Shown in pieces: positions 1 to 12,510 of a stretch of 64,000 nucleotides of DNA (the stretch's first letter is position 1; each line of letters begins with the position of its first letter). A program made the translations under genes and the position numbers. Source of the stretch: Trichoderma breve (lineage: Eukaryota > Ascomycota > Sordariomycetes > Hypocreales > Hypocreaceae); contig NW_026611593.1 in assembly GCF_028502605.1 (NCBI RefSeq), positions 1,612,001 through 1,676,000 on the forward strand, written 5' to 3'. The notes below the pieces were generated by a model. The model did no database searches. It had not been told where the DNA came from and was given only the letters and a program-made list of their open reading frames with translations.

Positions 1-744
1 CACGCCTCGCCCTTCGTCATTGCCATCGAGTCGGCCGGCATCGACGTTCTCCCATCGGTGATGAACGCCGTCATCCTCGTCGCCGTCTTGTCCGTCGGCA
101 ACTCGGCCGTCTTCGGTTCCTCGCGAACCCTCGCCGCCCTCGCCAATCTTGGCCAGGCCCCTGAAATCCTCGGCTACGTCGACCAGCGGGGACGACCCCT
201 TGTTGCCATCATGGTGGCTGGCGCTTTCGGCCTGCTGGCCTACCTCGCCGATCTGAAGCAGCAAAACTCGGTCCTCGACTGGCTCCTGGCCATCTCGGGC
301 CTTTCATCCATCTTCACCTGGGGCTCCATCTGCCTCTGCCACATCCGCTTCCGACGCACCTGGCATGCCCGCGGCCACGTCCCCAGCGACCTCCCTTTCC
401 AGTCCCAGGTCGGCGTCATAGGCTCCTACGTCGGCCTCGCCCTCAACATCAGCGTCCTGGCAGCCCAGTTCTGGGTCGGCGCCTTTCCCATCCCCTCGCA
501 TGGCAAGACGGGCACTCCCGCGTCGCAGGCCGAAAACTTCTTTTTGAAATGGATGGGCGCTCCCATCGTCCTCATCTTCTTCCTGGGCCATAAGATCTAC
601 TACCGCACGAGCTACGTGAAGATCAAAGACATGGACATTGACACCGGTAGAAGAGACTTTAACGTCCCCATCCTCGTGCAGCAGGAGAAGGAAGAGTGGG
701 AGACTTGGCCCAAGTGGAAGAGGTTCTACAAATGGCTGTGTTAA
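1..744 (+). CDS. Amino acid permease (APC superfamily, fungal YAT type), 3' part only
   Basis: The frame is open from the first base, so the 5' end lies outside the window. The visible 247 residues are the C-terminal part of a plasma-membrane amino acid/proton symporter. They start at the extracellular loop before a transmembrane segment (residues about 20-40) with the family-typical SVGNSAVFGSSRTLAALA region. The GQAPEILGYVDQRGRP loop follows, then four more hydrophobic segments. The hydrophilic cytosolic tail carries DIDTGRRD, the tail motif of yeast-type amino acid permeases, and ends in a tryptophan-rich WETWPKWKRFYKW. No intron is needed in this part. Substrate cannot be told from the fragment. 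Family assignment is firm; the exact transporter is not. Confidence 0.9.
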   Translation, partial: HASPFVIAIESAGIDVLPSVMNAVILVAVLSVGNSAVFGSSRTLAALANLGQAPEILGYVDQRGRPLVAIMVAGAFGLLAYLADLKQQNSVLDWLLAISGLSSIFTWGSICLCHIRFRRTWHARGHVPSDLPFQSQVGVIGSYVGLALNISVLAAQFWVGAFPIPSHGKTGTPASQAENFFLKWMGAPIVLIFFLGHKIYYRTSYVKIKDMDIDTGRRDFNVPILVQQEKEEWETWPKWKRFYKWLC

Positions 745-1479
745 ATCTTTGCTGTTTATTTCTCCTTTTCTTGCAACAGTCACCTACCTATCTATTATTA
801 CTGATAAATGGATACGGAGGACTTGTTTATTCTTGTTCGAGGGTTTTACATTTTTTTTCTATCTAGCAAGGCGTTTTGGAATTTCGTCAAAGACCGAAAA
901 TGTGTGTGTTCAATTTTGAGTATATCTACTTATATCAAATATAATCCGTCAATATTACGATGCAAATCATGCTTCCACCCCCCTAAAACTCGTAGTATGA
1001 TCAAACCGCGTTAAATATATATTGAGGATAATTCTGCTAAGAACAATCTTGTGTTTTCTGACCTTGTATTTTCTGGTCTTGTATTTTTTGATCTGGCAAT
1101 GCAGACGAACTCTGAAGTAAAATAAATGGCTGGGGCCGTTTTCAAGGGGCACCAAGACGAGCAACATGTACGGAAAGAAACAGATCAATGAAAGACCAAC
1201 AATCCCTGGTGATAGCAGGGAAAAGACAAGAACATGGAGAGAAACAAGTTAAAGACATAAAGCAATATATATAATATGTAAAAAAAGACTCATGAATCAT
1301 AAGCTGCGTCCTGCAGGGCATTAAATCATACATACTAGCGCCCAGGGTATCGCAAACTCTTTTGTTTCTCTTTCTTCCATCACGCACACACACTCTCCGC
1401 TCTAGCAACTTTAAAAAGGAAAACAAGGGGGGAACAGTAACAATCTTTGTCGCAGAATCAAGAAAAATAAATGTATGAT
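745..1479. other. Intergenic, convergent 3' ends
   Basis: About 735 bp between the stop codons of the permease (+) and the NTF2-like gene (-). It is AT-rich with runs of T and AT-rich words, as expected for 3' UTRs and polyadenylation signals of both genes. The short open frames here have no protein-like character. I see no RNA gene. Confidence 0.7.
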
Positions 1480-3324
1480 TTACTGGTTCCAGAAGTTGCT
1501 CCTCTGTGCGCCCTGGGGGGCTCCTCCTTTTCGAGAAATTTTGGGCGGCTCGGGCTCGTCGTCACCTCCAAACAAAAAGTCCCTGCGGGTGCCCTGCCTG
1601 CCTCCCATGCCATCGCCGGCAATGTGAATCTTGGAGCTGGTTGGGTCCTCGCCTCCATACAAAAAGTCTCGCTGGGCACCCTTCTTGCCTCCCATGCCGT
1701 CGCCGGCAATGTGGATCTTGGTATCGGGCTGCGGCGACTTGCCGACTGGCTTGTTTTCCTTCTGCACGGCGGGTGATTCGTCCGTAAGGGACCAGTTCGC
1801 GTTCATCGTCTTGACGGCCTTCTGGCGGTGTTCGGGAACGGGCTGGCGCTCCGCAGCGGGAGCGGGAGCATCGTCCGTCATGGTGAAGTGAGGATCGAAA
1901 TCCTTGCCCCGGTCCTTGCTGACATTGGTGATGTTGCCAAGGGGACGGTTGGAAGGATCTTCCGCTTCCCGTTCAAAGACATTGTTCTTAGTGTTCTCGT
2001 TGCGAACCGCGCCCCTGGTTCTAATGGCGATGCGTCGCTCTTCGGGAGGAAGTTCACCGTCATCCTGCAACTCGAAATGGGTCTCAGCATCGCGTCGGGC
2101 CTTTCCAACCGGGGCCTTGACTGGCTCAGAAGTCTCCCCTGCATCCCAGTTGCGCGCATCGGGGTTAGTTCCTTGTCCACGGCCGGGCTTCGATTTGACA
2201 GGGGTGGTGAAGTCGTCAAAGGACCAAGTGCTGTCATGCTTAGACTTGGGTCTCGGGGCCTTAGCGGCGGGCTTTGCTGCACTGACTTGGCTCGCTTGAG
2301 TACCTTCACTCTCTTCAGAACCATCGGCCAAAGCGAAGTGCTGGTATTTCGCCGGATGGGCGCGAATGTATCTCTCAGGCTTTTCGTCATCCTCAGAGTC
2401 ATCCTCGGGGTGCTGTTGTCCTTCGAAAATGCGAATGGGCTGCACATTCTTGCCGGCATTCATCTTGTGGGGCGACATCGAGCGTCTTTGGTGGTCATCC
2501 CAGTGCTGGGGTTCGTCGGTCAAAATGTCGGTAAAGGCACGCTGCTTGGGCTTCGCGCCAGCATAGGGAGAGACAACACCCGCAGGCTCGGCATTCTCAG
2601 CCTCTTCTCTAGAACCAAAGAGATGCAGAGAAGCATGAGGGTCGCGCATAATGTTGGTCGAGCTGTTGCGGTTCTTGTTATGGCCGTTGCTGCTTTGAGC
2701 CGGAGCTTGAGCTTGAGCAGGGGCAGCAAAACCGGACGACTTGACACAAGATTCAATCAGTCTGACCTGCTCCTTGCCATCCCTGATAGGCCAGTTGCGT
2801 CCGCTTTTCCCGATGATCTCCATCTGCTTGAGAAGCGAACCTTGGTCCCACTGCTGGCGGATTTGGACAATCTTGCCATCGTCATCGAACGACACGATAT
2901 GCATCTGTTGATTGCGCCAAGAGCAATGGAATTAGCCATGAAACGCACATCTTGGCGTCGATACCGGGAGAGAGTAGCTAGGTCAAGTGCGACGGTGGAT
3001 ATGCTGGATTTGGAGACTCACAATGGGCAGAAAAGCCTCGCGATCGGAGAGGAAGTTGTCGTCGAGACCTGGCAGGTAGGCCCCGCCGCTGGTGACGAAC
3101 TCGATACAAGTATCGACCTCGACAGCAATGACATTTTGGCCGTCAATCAGGCTGAGGACGTCCTCCTTCTTCTTCTTGACCTGCTTCTGCAGGGTGTTGA
3201 GGTGCTTGATGATCTCAGTGGCGCCGACGAAAGACGTGAGCGTGGTCACATAGTGAAGAGAGGCATTGTCGGCCAGCAGCGACGAGCTGGGCGAGGCCAG
3301 GAACTGCTTGTAAGTGGAAGCCAT
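1480..3324 (-). CDS. NTF2-like domain protein with repetitive disordered C-terminus
   Basis: Two exons, 3324..3022 and 2904..1480, with a 117-nt phase-0 intron (GTGAGT..CAG), give 575 aa. Residues about 1-160 look like an NTF2-like fold: a helical start, then strands around AVEVDTCIEFVTSGGAYLPG, and the junction FLPI-MHIVSFDDDGKIVQIRQQWDQGSLL. The tail (about 160-575) is predicted disordered. It carries five short aromatic-acidic repeats (HFALADG at about 289, TWSFDDF 327, HFELQDD 377, HFTMTDD 440, NWSLTDE 471) and two copies of HIAGDGMGG (499 and 528), each followed by RDFL[YF]GG. The protein resembles conserved uncharacterised proteins of Sordariomycetes. The molecular role is unknown; a scaffold or RNA-binding partner would be a guess. 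The start has a good context just after a GAA-rich leader. Confidence 0.8.
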
Positions 3325-6300
3325 TGGGGCGCGAGCAACGTGAGAAGAGCGGGAGGGCAGGTAAGAAGAGAAGAAGAAGAAGAAGAAGAAGAAGAAGAGA
3401 AAAGATGCGGTGTCGAGATGTGATACGATGCGCTTGAGGCAACAAAGGACTGCGCTGTCTATGGTGGTGTTGTGTCCAGATCACTCGCGGCAAGGACGCT
3501 GAAGGCGCGAGAGATGCAAACGAGCGAAGCAGTCAGTCGAGACGAGCCGTCAAGGAAAAGAAAGAAAGAAACGAAACGAAGCTCTCTCCAGACCAGACGG
3601 GACAGGTAAGGGTACAAGTACGATTTGAATCTGCAGGCCGGAGGGAGCAGAGCAGATCAAAACAAGCTACCGCTAAGTCGGCGGGGGTTCATGTGGCTTG
3701 TCTCGATTGAGGAGGACACAATGCGCTTTGGTTTGGTTTGGGGATGAATCAGTGAAGCGCGCCCCAGTCTGCAGTGCTGTTGCTTCTAGCCGTCTAGGGT
3801 GAAGGCCCCTGTAGAAACGGCTGTAGCAAGTAAATGAAATGAAAGGACGGATGGCGACCGCGAACTTGCGGCAACAAGGGGAGGGGCCTCCCAGCCAGAG
3901 CCTTTTTCTCCAGGCCTGGGTTGGGGCTGTTACTTTCATGGATTAGTACTCTTGCGTGGATGCGAGGACTTGTCAATTGATTGCAGCGATACCCATACCA
4001 TACCCGCGGATATTGAATTACACGAATGCCTATGAATGTCTCTGTACGAGAGTCTTACAGTGCTGACCAGGTGAGGCAAGGCAAGGTACACATCATGGAG
4101 ATGCTGCTTGTCCATCTCACTTGTATGCGACTAGTCCTTCCGGGTACTTTTTACTCTAGGTACGAGTACCTACAGTGCTTTATGTTGTTCTTCGGATCCC
4201 GTCTCAACTACAGATTGATCCAACGGCGACACGCATAAAGCATGGACGGTCACTCGGACAAACAACTCCAGCGTAAGCATACTCGAAAGGAGGGCTCACG
4301 CAGGTACGCACGTCTACTTGACTCTGCCCGCCGTCTCATTGGTGAATCTGCCGGCGAACCGTGGTCACGGCGCGGTTGACGCGCAGCAAAGCGAGGGGCA
4401 AAGCGCGGGTTGAATGGAGGGGCAGGTCCATGCAGGTACCTCGCGATACTTGGGCGGTACCAGCACGTGTGACGGGGCATTGATTCATTCAAATCTCACC
4501 AACTCCCCCAGACAAGACCCTTCAATGTAGGCTCTCACCACCTCACCTTGGCTCTGAATACTGCAATCTGCAATATCAAACAACGGTTGAAATGAATCTT
4601 GCCTTTGGCGACATCACAGGATCAGCAAGCGGCTTTTCGCTTCGATACCCCAAACCAATTCTCCATTCGTATTTGTCCCCAGCCGCGCATCCGTTACTGG
4701 GAACAAGTGCAATAGACGAGGTTGGCACGGAGCTCCAAGAGGGCCTGAGCTTTAACAAGCTACGGGTTTGGCATCTAAAGCTGTTCTCGCGGCCGACCTT
4801 GATCATCATGTTTTGTTTGCTACCTCTAGTATATGAAGAGCCAACTACAGAATACAGGCACTAGGCCATGCATGATAGCCACCACCTCGGATTGGAGTGC
4901 CTGACCATATATACCCATGCTTACTCCTCGTCTGCTATATCCAAACACCCATCGCGACTATTTTATACTCTATAACATGAATTACTACTAGGTAGGTGTT
5001 AAATGGAGGACGAAGTAAGTACACCAACGCGACAATCGCGGCCAAGGCCGGTTCACGATAGTTGCCAAATGCCCCATGCTCAAGCACCAAGTAATACGGA
5101 ATATGCGGACCCCTGGCGATGGATCTTCGCTCCACCCGTGTTTCACCTTATCTGCAGCGCCCAAAGAAACGCGTCTTGTTGTGGTAGACTCTAAGCACTA
5201 CAGGTCAGAACGCATGAATGGATGGGACAGAAAACAGCTTAGACTGCCTCAATTGGCTGCATCGTCGACATCTGGTGTGTTGTGAGTGCGGCCGCGATAC
5301 AAAGGACAGGTACATCCACTGTACAGAGCACCAGAACATCGCTTCATGTACATGTAGGCACCTCAGCCTACGACATACGGCCTGCTAATTTGAGTGCCGA
5401 ACACTTCGGAGTTTCGCACCCTGCCTTCGGTGTACTCGTAGTGTACAGACCGGACCAAGTACAAAGCAATCAAACACTTGTCCCCATGCTGCAAACGGCG
5501 ATTGAGACAAGGCAGCAAACCCCAGCAGACAAGTATTTTGTACCCGTACGAGTTACGTATGAGAATCAAGACCGCAGTCCCTGTAACTTGGCACTTGGCG
5601 CTTGCATCTGTCGAGTCGTGCTCCCGAGCCTCTCGCATCCATGTACAAATAAGTACAGGCTCCATATCGATAGGGCAGCGCCGAGACACCGATGCAGCTG
5701 TTTAGATCCTCGATTTAGCGCGGGCTGGTTCAACTGCCCATGGAGTGGCAAGTAAAGTACGGAGTAATACTTCCTTGCATTGAATTTGCATTGTCATACT
5801 TAAGCATGTACCTAGGCCTACGGAGGGATGAAATTACCCAAGGCAGTAAATAAATAAATAACTTTTCGACATCAACAGATATGCTTTCTCCCGCCCTGTA
5901 GTCAGACACAATGCACAGGGCGATATTTGCTTTGTATGACAGGTGTGGCTGAAGCTTGTACAAGCTCCAGGCAAGCCACAGCTCGAGCTTGTATTGATTG
6001 ACGTGGCCGGCCGGAAGAGGCACCGCGGCATCAGATGTGGCGACTCAGCCCCAGCCAAAAATGCGCGGCGCCACAGCTGGAGCCTACATGTAACCGTTCA
6101 TCCACAAGCTGACGAATGGCCCAAACGACGATTCGCAACCAGCCCGAAACACGCAACTCTTGGATCCAGGAGCTTCAAGGAGACCGCGAGCCTGTTGCAT
6201 AGCGATTGCTGCTTCATTTCCTTGGCCGTTCCCATCTCCAGCCTTGCCAGCGCACTCTTGCGAGGCCTTATCTTATCACAGCCATTCGGCCAGCTGTTTA

Positions 6301-6384
6301 CACTCCGATTGACAAGGCCCCTCGTACAAACCCCTCGACAAAGACGTCCAGCTTCATGACATCTCCAAGCAACGCGCCGACAAT
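3325..6384. other. Large divergent intergenic region (3.06 kb)
   Basis: Promoter space between the NTF2-like gene (-) and VPS10 (+). The first 300 bp next to the NTF2-like gene are purine-rich on the + strand. The middle contains many short dyads such as GTACATGTA (5345-5355) and TACGAGTA (about 4160). Open frames of up to 157 codons (for example 5282..5755) have no recognisable domains and an amino-acid make-up like random sequence. I support no gene, RNA or mobile element here. Confidence 0.6.
3364..3399. repeat. (GAA)n microsatellite in 5' leader
   Basis: A near-perfect run of about 11 GAA units lies 40 bp upstream of the start codon of the NTF2-like gene. In that gene's sense strand it reads as a TTC (pyrimidine) tract, a common feature of fungal promoters and leaders. 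Confidence 0.85.
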
Positions 6385-6388
6385 ATGA
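6356..6388 (+). promoter_or_regulatory. uORF overlapping the VPS10 start codon
   Basis: An ATG at 6356 opens a 10-codon frame that ends in TGA at 6386-6388. That stop overlaps the tandem ATGATG start of VPS10 (6385-6390). If the transcript begins upstream of 6356, scanning ribosomes meet this uORF first and terminate exactly on the main start. This layout is seen directly; a regulatory effect is inference. Confidence 0.5.
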
Positions 6389-9300
6389 TGAGGCTCACAG
6401 CCAAGGCTGCGGCGCCGTCATGGCACTTGCTGCTGATGTCCCTTCTATGGGTGTTGGCGCTCGCAAAGGACGGCCCGAAGCTCTCAGTCACAAAGTTCGA
6501 CCACCCTCCATTGGGCCTTGCCTACTTCGAAGACAGCGACATAGTTGTCTTCCACGACGTCGATGCAGGCATCATTTATCGATCAAGCGATGCCGGTGCC
6601 AATTGGTCCAAGGTCAAGGCAATTCCCGAAGGCGATGCCTTTTTGCTCGCTACGCATCCTTACGATTCCAAACTCGCCTATGCCCTGACGCTGGGTAAGA
6701 CGCACTATAAGACAGAGGACCAAGGCGAGACCTGGTCCAAGTTCGAGACCCCGGCTGTCCCCAGCCGATTTCAGCCCGAGATCTTGGTATTCCACGCAGA
6801 AGATCCGAAGCGAGTCATCTTCAACGGCATGGAGTGCGATGGCATCTTTTGCGACGAGCAAGCCTCTTATACCACAGACAACTTCAAGTCGGTCGAACTG
6901 CTCCGTGCCTTCACAGCTGGCTGTTGGTGGGCGAAGCTATCTCCCGAGTTCACCACTGGCGATAAAGATCTAGATAAGAAGAGAGTGCTCTGTATCATCA
7001 AGGATCCCTTCTCCCTCTTCGTGGAAGATCAGAGACTCGTCATCTCCGACGATTTCTTCGCCGTAGTGAACAAAGAGGTTCAGGAATTCGAGCCCAACAT
7101 GGACACCAACAAGGGAGTGGGCGGCGTGGCCAACATTGCTGTCGTCAAGAGCTACCTCCTTGTTGCTACCTCGTCCTTCCAGAGCGACGAGATGGCCTTG
7201 TACGTCACCGACGACACTCTCAAATGGCACCGCGCCATGTTCCCGACCAGCGACAACCACGACCACTCGCACCAGATCAACCAAGAGGCATACACTGTTC
7301 TAGAAAGCACAAACTACAGTATCCAGATTGACGTCTTGACCTCCTCACCCTCAAATCCCATGGGTGTTCTTTTCACAAGTAACTCCAATGGCACATACTT
7401 TACTGAGAACGTCCCTTACACCAATCGTAACGGCAAAGGACATGTCGACTTTGAGAAAGTCCATGGCATCCAGGGAGTATTCATCGTCAATGTGGTAGAG
7501 AATGGTCCTGATGTCGACAAGAAGGGTGCCGAGAAACAGGTTGTTACCCAGATCTCCTTTGACGATGGCAGGACCTTTGAGTCCCTCAAAGCCGATGGCG
7601 ACAAGATCCACCTCCACTCAGTCACCGAAATGGATAACACTGGGAGGGTCTTCACGAGCCCAGCCCCCGGCCTTGTCATGGGCAACGGAAATACAGGCAA
7701 GGCTCTCGGCAAGTTTGCAGATGCCAATCTGTATGTCTCAGATGATGCCGGTATCACGTGGAAGGAGGCCTTGAAAGGACCTCACAAGTACGAATTCGGC
7801 GACCAGGGATCGATTCTTCTTGCCGTCAAGGATTCCAGAAAGGATGATATTTCTGAAATATCGTATTCCCTGGACCATGGCGAGCACTGGGAATCAGTCG
7901 CTCTGCCAGACAAGCTCGCTGTCAAACCAGCGATCCTTACAACGACGCAAGACTCAACCAGTCTCAAGTTTCTCCTCATTGGTGAAAAGGACAGAGCCTA
8001 CCATATGATCGCTATTGACTTTGGAGCTATGGACAAGCGGACTTGCGAGGATAAAGATCTCGAGGACTGGCATGCCCGCGCGGACGATGATGGGAAGCCA
8101 ACTTGTATCATGGGACACAAGCAGACGTACCGCCGCAGAAAGAAGACGGCTGATTGCTTCATCAAGAGCAACTTCAAGGATCCCGTTCCCATCACTGAGG
8201 ACTGCGAGTGCTCTGATGCGGACTTTGAGTGTGATTACAACTTTAGGAGGGACCCGGAGGATAACAAAGTATGCAAGAAAGTCGGTCCACTGCCGGCTCC
8301 AGATGGTGCCTGCAAGGACAAGTCCGCAACCTTCAAGGGCTCTTCTGGCTGGAGGCTCATCCCGGGTAACACTTGCAAACGGACCAAGGGCGAACAGAAG
8401 GACGATCCGGTCGAGCGCAAGTGCGAGGATGCCACCGTTCCGTCGGTTCCAGGAACCCCGGCAAATGGGGGAGAAGTGACTCACAAACAATTCATTTTCG
8501 ACACCAAGCTTCAGGATTTCCAGAAGATCTACCTCGACAGGAGTGATTCCAGTCAGTCCGATGACGAAACCGTGATTGTCAGACCAGCTGAGGACGAAGG
8601 AAACGGCCGATTGAAAATTGAGCAAAAGCTGTGGCTATCTAGTGATCATGGCAAGAGCTTCAAACGCATCCTGGAGGGCGAGAAGATCCAGGGCATTTAT
8701 CCCCACCTATTCCTCAAAGATCTGGTTTACTTCACTACCGGCAGCGACAAGGTCATTTATACTCTTGACCGTGGCAAGAGCTTCCACAGCTTCAAAGCAC
8801 CAACGGACCCCGGTGATAGATTCCCGCTGAGCTTCCATCCAGACAAGAGAGACTGGCTCATCTGGGTTGGCCAGACCTGCGACAAAGTTGGAGGCAAAGA
8901 AACCTGCTTTCCCGAGGCGTCCATCTCGATTGATCGCGGCGATAACTGGAAGACAATGCTCCGTTTTGCGGAGAGATGTGAGTTCACTGGCCACTCGGCA
9001 TACAAATTCCGGTCGCAGAAGCAAGTCATCTGTCTTGCTAGAGAAGAAGAGAACAGCGATGCGCCGTTGACCATCATGACCAGTGATGACTTCTTCCAAG
9101 AGGACAAGGCCATCTTCAAGGATTCCGTTACCAATTTCGCAACCATGAGCGAATTCATTGTTGTGGCCGGTAGAGATCCAGAAACCGAAGATATGCACGC
9201 TCTCGCCAGTCTGGACGGCAAGCACTTTGAGAGGGCTCACTTCCCCTACAATTTCCACGAAGGCCACGAGAACGAGTATACGCTTCTTGACAGCTCAACC

Positions 9301-10973
9301 CATGCCATTAACCTGTTTGTCCGCACCGAAGGCGGTGCTGACCGGGAGTATGGCTCAATCATCAAGAGCAATTCCAACGGCACGTCCTATGTTCTCAGCG
9401 CCGCCAACGTCAACTGTAACGAGGAGACATATGTCGACTTTGAAAAGGTCGCAGGCCTCGAGGGTGTCGCCTTGATTAACATTGTAACAAATGCCAACAA
9501 GGGAGAGAAGACAAAGGACCTCCAGACCAAGATCTCTCACAATGACGGCTCCGAATGGGGTTTCTTGGCCCCGCCCGCCAAGGATGTGGATGGAAAGGCC
9601 TATCCTTGCAGTAGCTCCAAGGGAGATGAGTCTTGTGCCTTGCATCTCCATCACTATACCGAGAGAGATGACAAGAGAAAGACTTTTGCCGCGGCTACTG
9701 CCGTTGGTCTCATCTTTGGCATTGGCAACGTCGGGTCCAAGCTTGGCGAGATTAAAAACGCAGACACATTCATGTCCACTGATGGTGGTGTTTCTTGGAA
9801 GAACGTCAAGAAGGGAAGCTGGTCATGGCAGTATGGAGACCAGGGCTCGATCATCGTGCTGGCACAAAGGTACACGCGTAATAACCCGGTCAAGTCCCGG
9901 TCTATCTCGTACTCAACAGACGAAGGCAACACATGGAAGAATTTGGAGTTTGCCGACTCGGATGTGGCACTCCTCGACATCACTACCCTACGGTCCGGCA
10001 CATCGCGCAACTTTTTGCTTTGGTGTAGATCCGGCCGAGGCAAGCTCTTCTCCGTCAACCTCGACTTTAGTGGCTTGGCCGACAAGCCCTGCGAGCACAC
10101 CAAAGCCAGCGACTCCGATTATTACTTGTGGTCTCCCAAGCATCCCTTGCAGGATGACGACTGTCTCTTTGGGCACGTCTCCAAGTACCTACGTAAGAAG
10201 ACTGATCGCAAGTGCTACAATAAGCAGAATCTCCAGCGACTTTACGACCATGAGGATTGCGCTTGTAGCCGACGAGACTATGAATGGTAAGAGCAGCCCT
10301 CTACTTATTACGTTTATCTCATGACTGACCAAAAATTAGTGATTTCAACTTTGAACTAGATAACCATGGCCAGTGCCAGCTGGTCAATGGCTTCACCCCC
10401 CTCACTGGAGACGATTGGTGTGAAAAGTACCCCAACGAGACATCATACTTTGAACCCACGGGTTACCGTAGAGTTCCCTTGTCCACCTGTCGTGGCGGCA
10501 ACGAGCTCGATAAGACGTCAACAGAGCATCCATGCAAGGGCCACGAAGAAGACTTCAAGAGGAAGCATGGCACATCCGGCGTCGTTATCTTCTTTGCCGT
10601 TGTCATACCGTTTACTCTGGCCGGCATCATCGGCTGGTACGTTTACCGCAACTGGAATGGCAAGTTTGGACAGATCCGCCTGGGAGAGAACTCGTCGACT
10701 TTCGACAGCGACCAGCCCTGGATCAAGTACCCCATCATCGCCGTGTCCGCCGTCGCAGCAGTGGTAGTCTCCCTGCCTGTCATGGTATCCAGTCTGGCTC
10801 GCCTGGTGAGCAGCTCCTTTGGGCGGTTCGGCCAGAGGAGCGATGGCAGCTGGTTCTCAAGAGGCGCCAGGAGGTTCACGACACGCGACAGCTTTGCGCG
10901 TGGACGCGGCGACTATTCGATTGTAGATGACGAAGGCGAGCTCCTTGGTGAGGAGAGCGATGAGGAGGTGTAA
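6385..10973 (+). CDS. VPS10: Vacuolar protein sorting receptor Vps10 (sortilin family)
   Basis: Two exons, 6385..10286 and 10340..10973, joined across a 53-nt phase-2 intron (GTAAGA..TTAG), give 1511 aa, the usual length for fungal Vps10. A hydrophobic signal peptide (about residues 12-27) leads into two luminal Vps10 domains. Each has BNR/Asp-box repeats (for example SSDAGANWSK, SDDAGITWKE, STDGGVSWKN) and a cysteine-rich 10CC module (about residues 550-680 and 1250-1360). A transmembrane helix at about 1381-1401 and a second hydrophobic stretch at about 1431-1455 follow. The acidic C-terminus ends GEESDEEV. The family is a Golgi-to-endosome receptor that delivers carboxypeptidase Y and other hydrolases to the vacuole and is recycled by retromer. 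A short uORF abuts the start. Assignment is secure. Confidence 0.97.
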
Positions 10974-12510
10974 AGGCAAGAAAGAGAGAACCAAGCGAGA
11001 CACAACAGGGTATACGGGAAGTGTATGAAATAGGCGGCTTCTGTTGCGGGAACTTATCAAAAAGATTTACTGGTGCAGAGAGAAATGTGTGTTGGGATTA
11101 TAGCAGCTTGCTGTGATCTCTTTTAATTAGCGAGGTTCCATTGCTATTTTTAGGATATTGTACATGTTATATAGGAGAGATGCTTCAATACTTCCTATTT
11201 TATGCAAAATGAGCGGCGAATGAAGCCATCCATTTGTCCTTTTGTGCGGAGTTTACACAACATGTACACAAAGTATGTTTATCCAACCAAAGAATGAATT
11301 ATTCATCCATTCATCCATCTATCCTTTAAATCCATCTTTCCAAATCAAACGCATCTCAAGCGGTCAAATACCATTCACCCCTTATCAAGACACATATAAC
11401 ACAACCACACACACATCTATCCACACCCACAGATATACACAACTCTCACCCTCACAATTCAATAAAAATAGAAACAAAAAGCAAGGCGTAAATACAAACG
11501 GAAAGACCCCGAAATTCCAAATCCCCCCCCCCCCCCCCTGTTTCTCCCTTCAAACCTCCCCTTACATCCCCTTCCCGCTCGTCCCATCTTCTTACATACG
11601 TAGGACTCAAAGCTAGGACTCCAAATCGGCGATCGACCGAGAAAGTAAAAAGGAGCATGGGCGTTATTAGCGTATCGCGCAACGTGTATGTAATAGTAGA
11701 TAAGAGAGCGTCAAAAATAAGGCGCACATGGGCTTCAACGCGTGTGTTGCTCGTGTCGTCTTCTCCCTTGCATTGGGCTAAAAGTCCTAGTCCATGTAAA
11801 TCTTAGCAACGAAACAAGACAGAACGTCATGTGGACGGACTAAAAACACTCAACTGAACCAGCGTATATGGAAATAATGGAAATAAGTCCACCAGGGAGG
11901 AAAAGTCACTTATAGAGCAAGGGGAAAGTGGACAAAGACAATTGGTGAATGTTCGACAACAGCATCAATAATAAGGACACTATATTATATCAGCCCTCGC
12001 CAAGGGCTTCTCATGAGTTTTACAATTCCATCCCATCGCTCGTCAATAACAAAGATCCTCGCTCTCGGCAAATTGCTTTCCGTCCAAGTAATTCAAATCA
12101 ATCCAGTAGTCCTAATCCCAAAACGCCAGCCAGAAATAGAGCGCTTCTTGTTATGCCAGATAAAGTAAAATGAGTGTGTGGTCGTGACTTGCTTTTCCTT
12201 CTGCAGATTACAGCCAAACAAAATTTGGCTCCCCCCCAGTATATGTTCTCATACTAAACGACAAAGAGAATGACAAAATTTGTAAGAGAACATGTTGTAA
12301 ATGAACGACAAAAAGGATAGTGGGTATATGTGATGCATGCTGTATGCTATAATGAGAGGTGTAATTTTGGAGATAGTGGCATGTTGTAATGAGTGAGCGA
12401 AAAGGCGAGTCACAGTCTTCTTGTTGGTGAAATACTTCCTTCGCCCGTACTTTGAGAACTGAATTGGTAGAGTGAATCCAACCCAGTCAACATAACATTA
12501 ATAAGAGCCC
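10974..12510. other. Intergenic, convergent 3' ends
   Basis: About 1.5 kb between the VPS10 stop and the stop of the downstream minus-strand gene. It is AT-rich with CA-rich patches (11395-11450) and a 16-nt C run. No open frame here looks coding. Both genes' 3' UTRs should lie in it. Confidence 0.65.
11523..11538. repeat. Poly-C run (16 nt)
   Basis: Sixteen consecutive C residues in the VPS10 3' flank. The length may vary or be misread, as is usual for homopolymers. Confidence 0.9.

Noticed and set aside
1828..3423. 531-codon open frame on the + strand opposite the NTF2-like gene
   Set aside because: It mirrors the GC-rich codons of the real minus-strand gene, runs across its intron and start, and has no domain or normal composition.
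5282..5755. 157-codon open frame upstream of VPS10
   Set aside because: No domain, no signal for introns or expression, and composition like random sequence.
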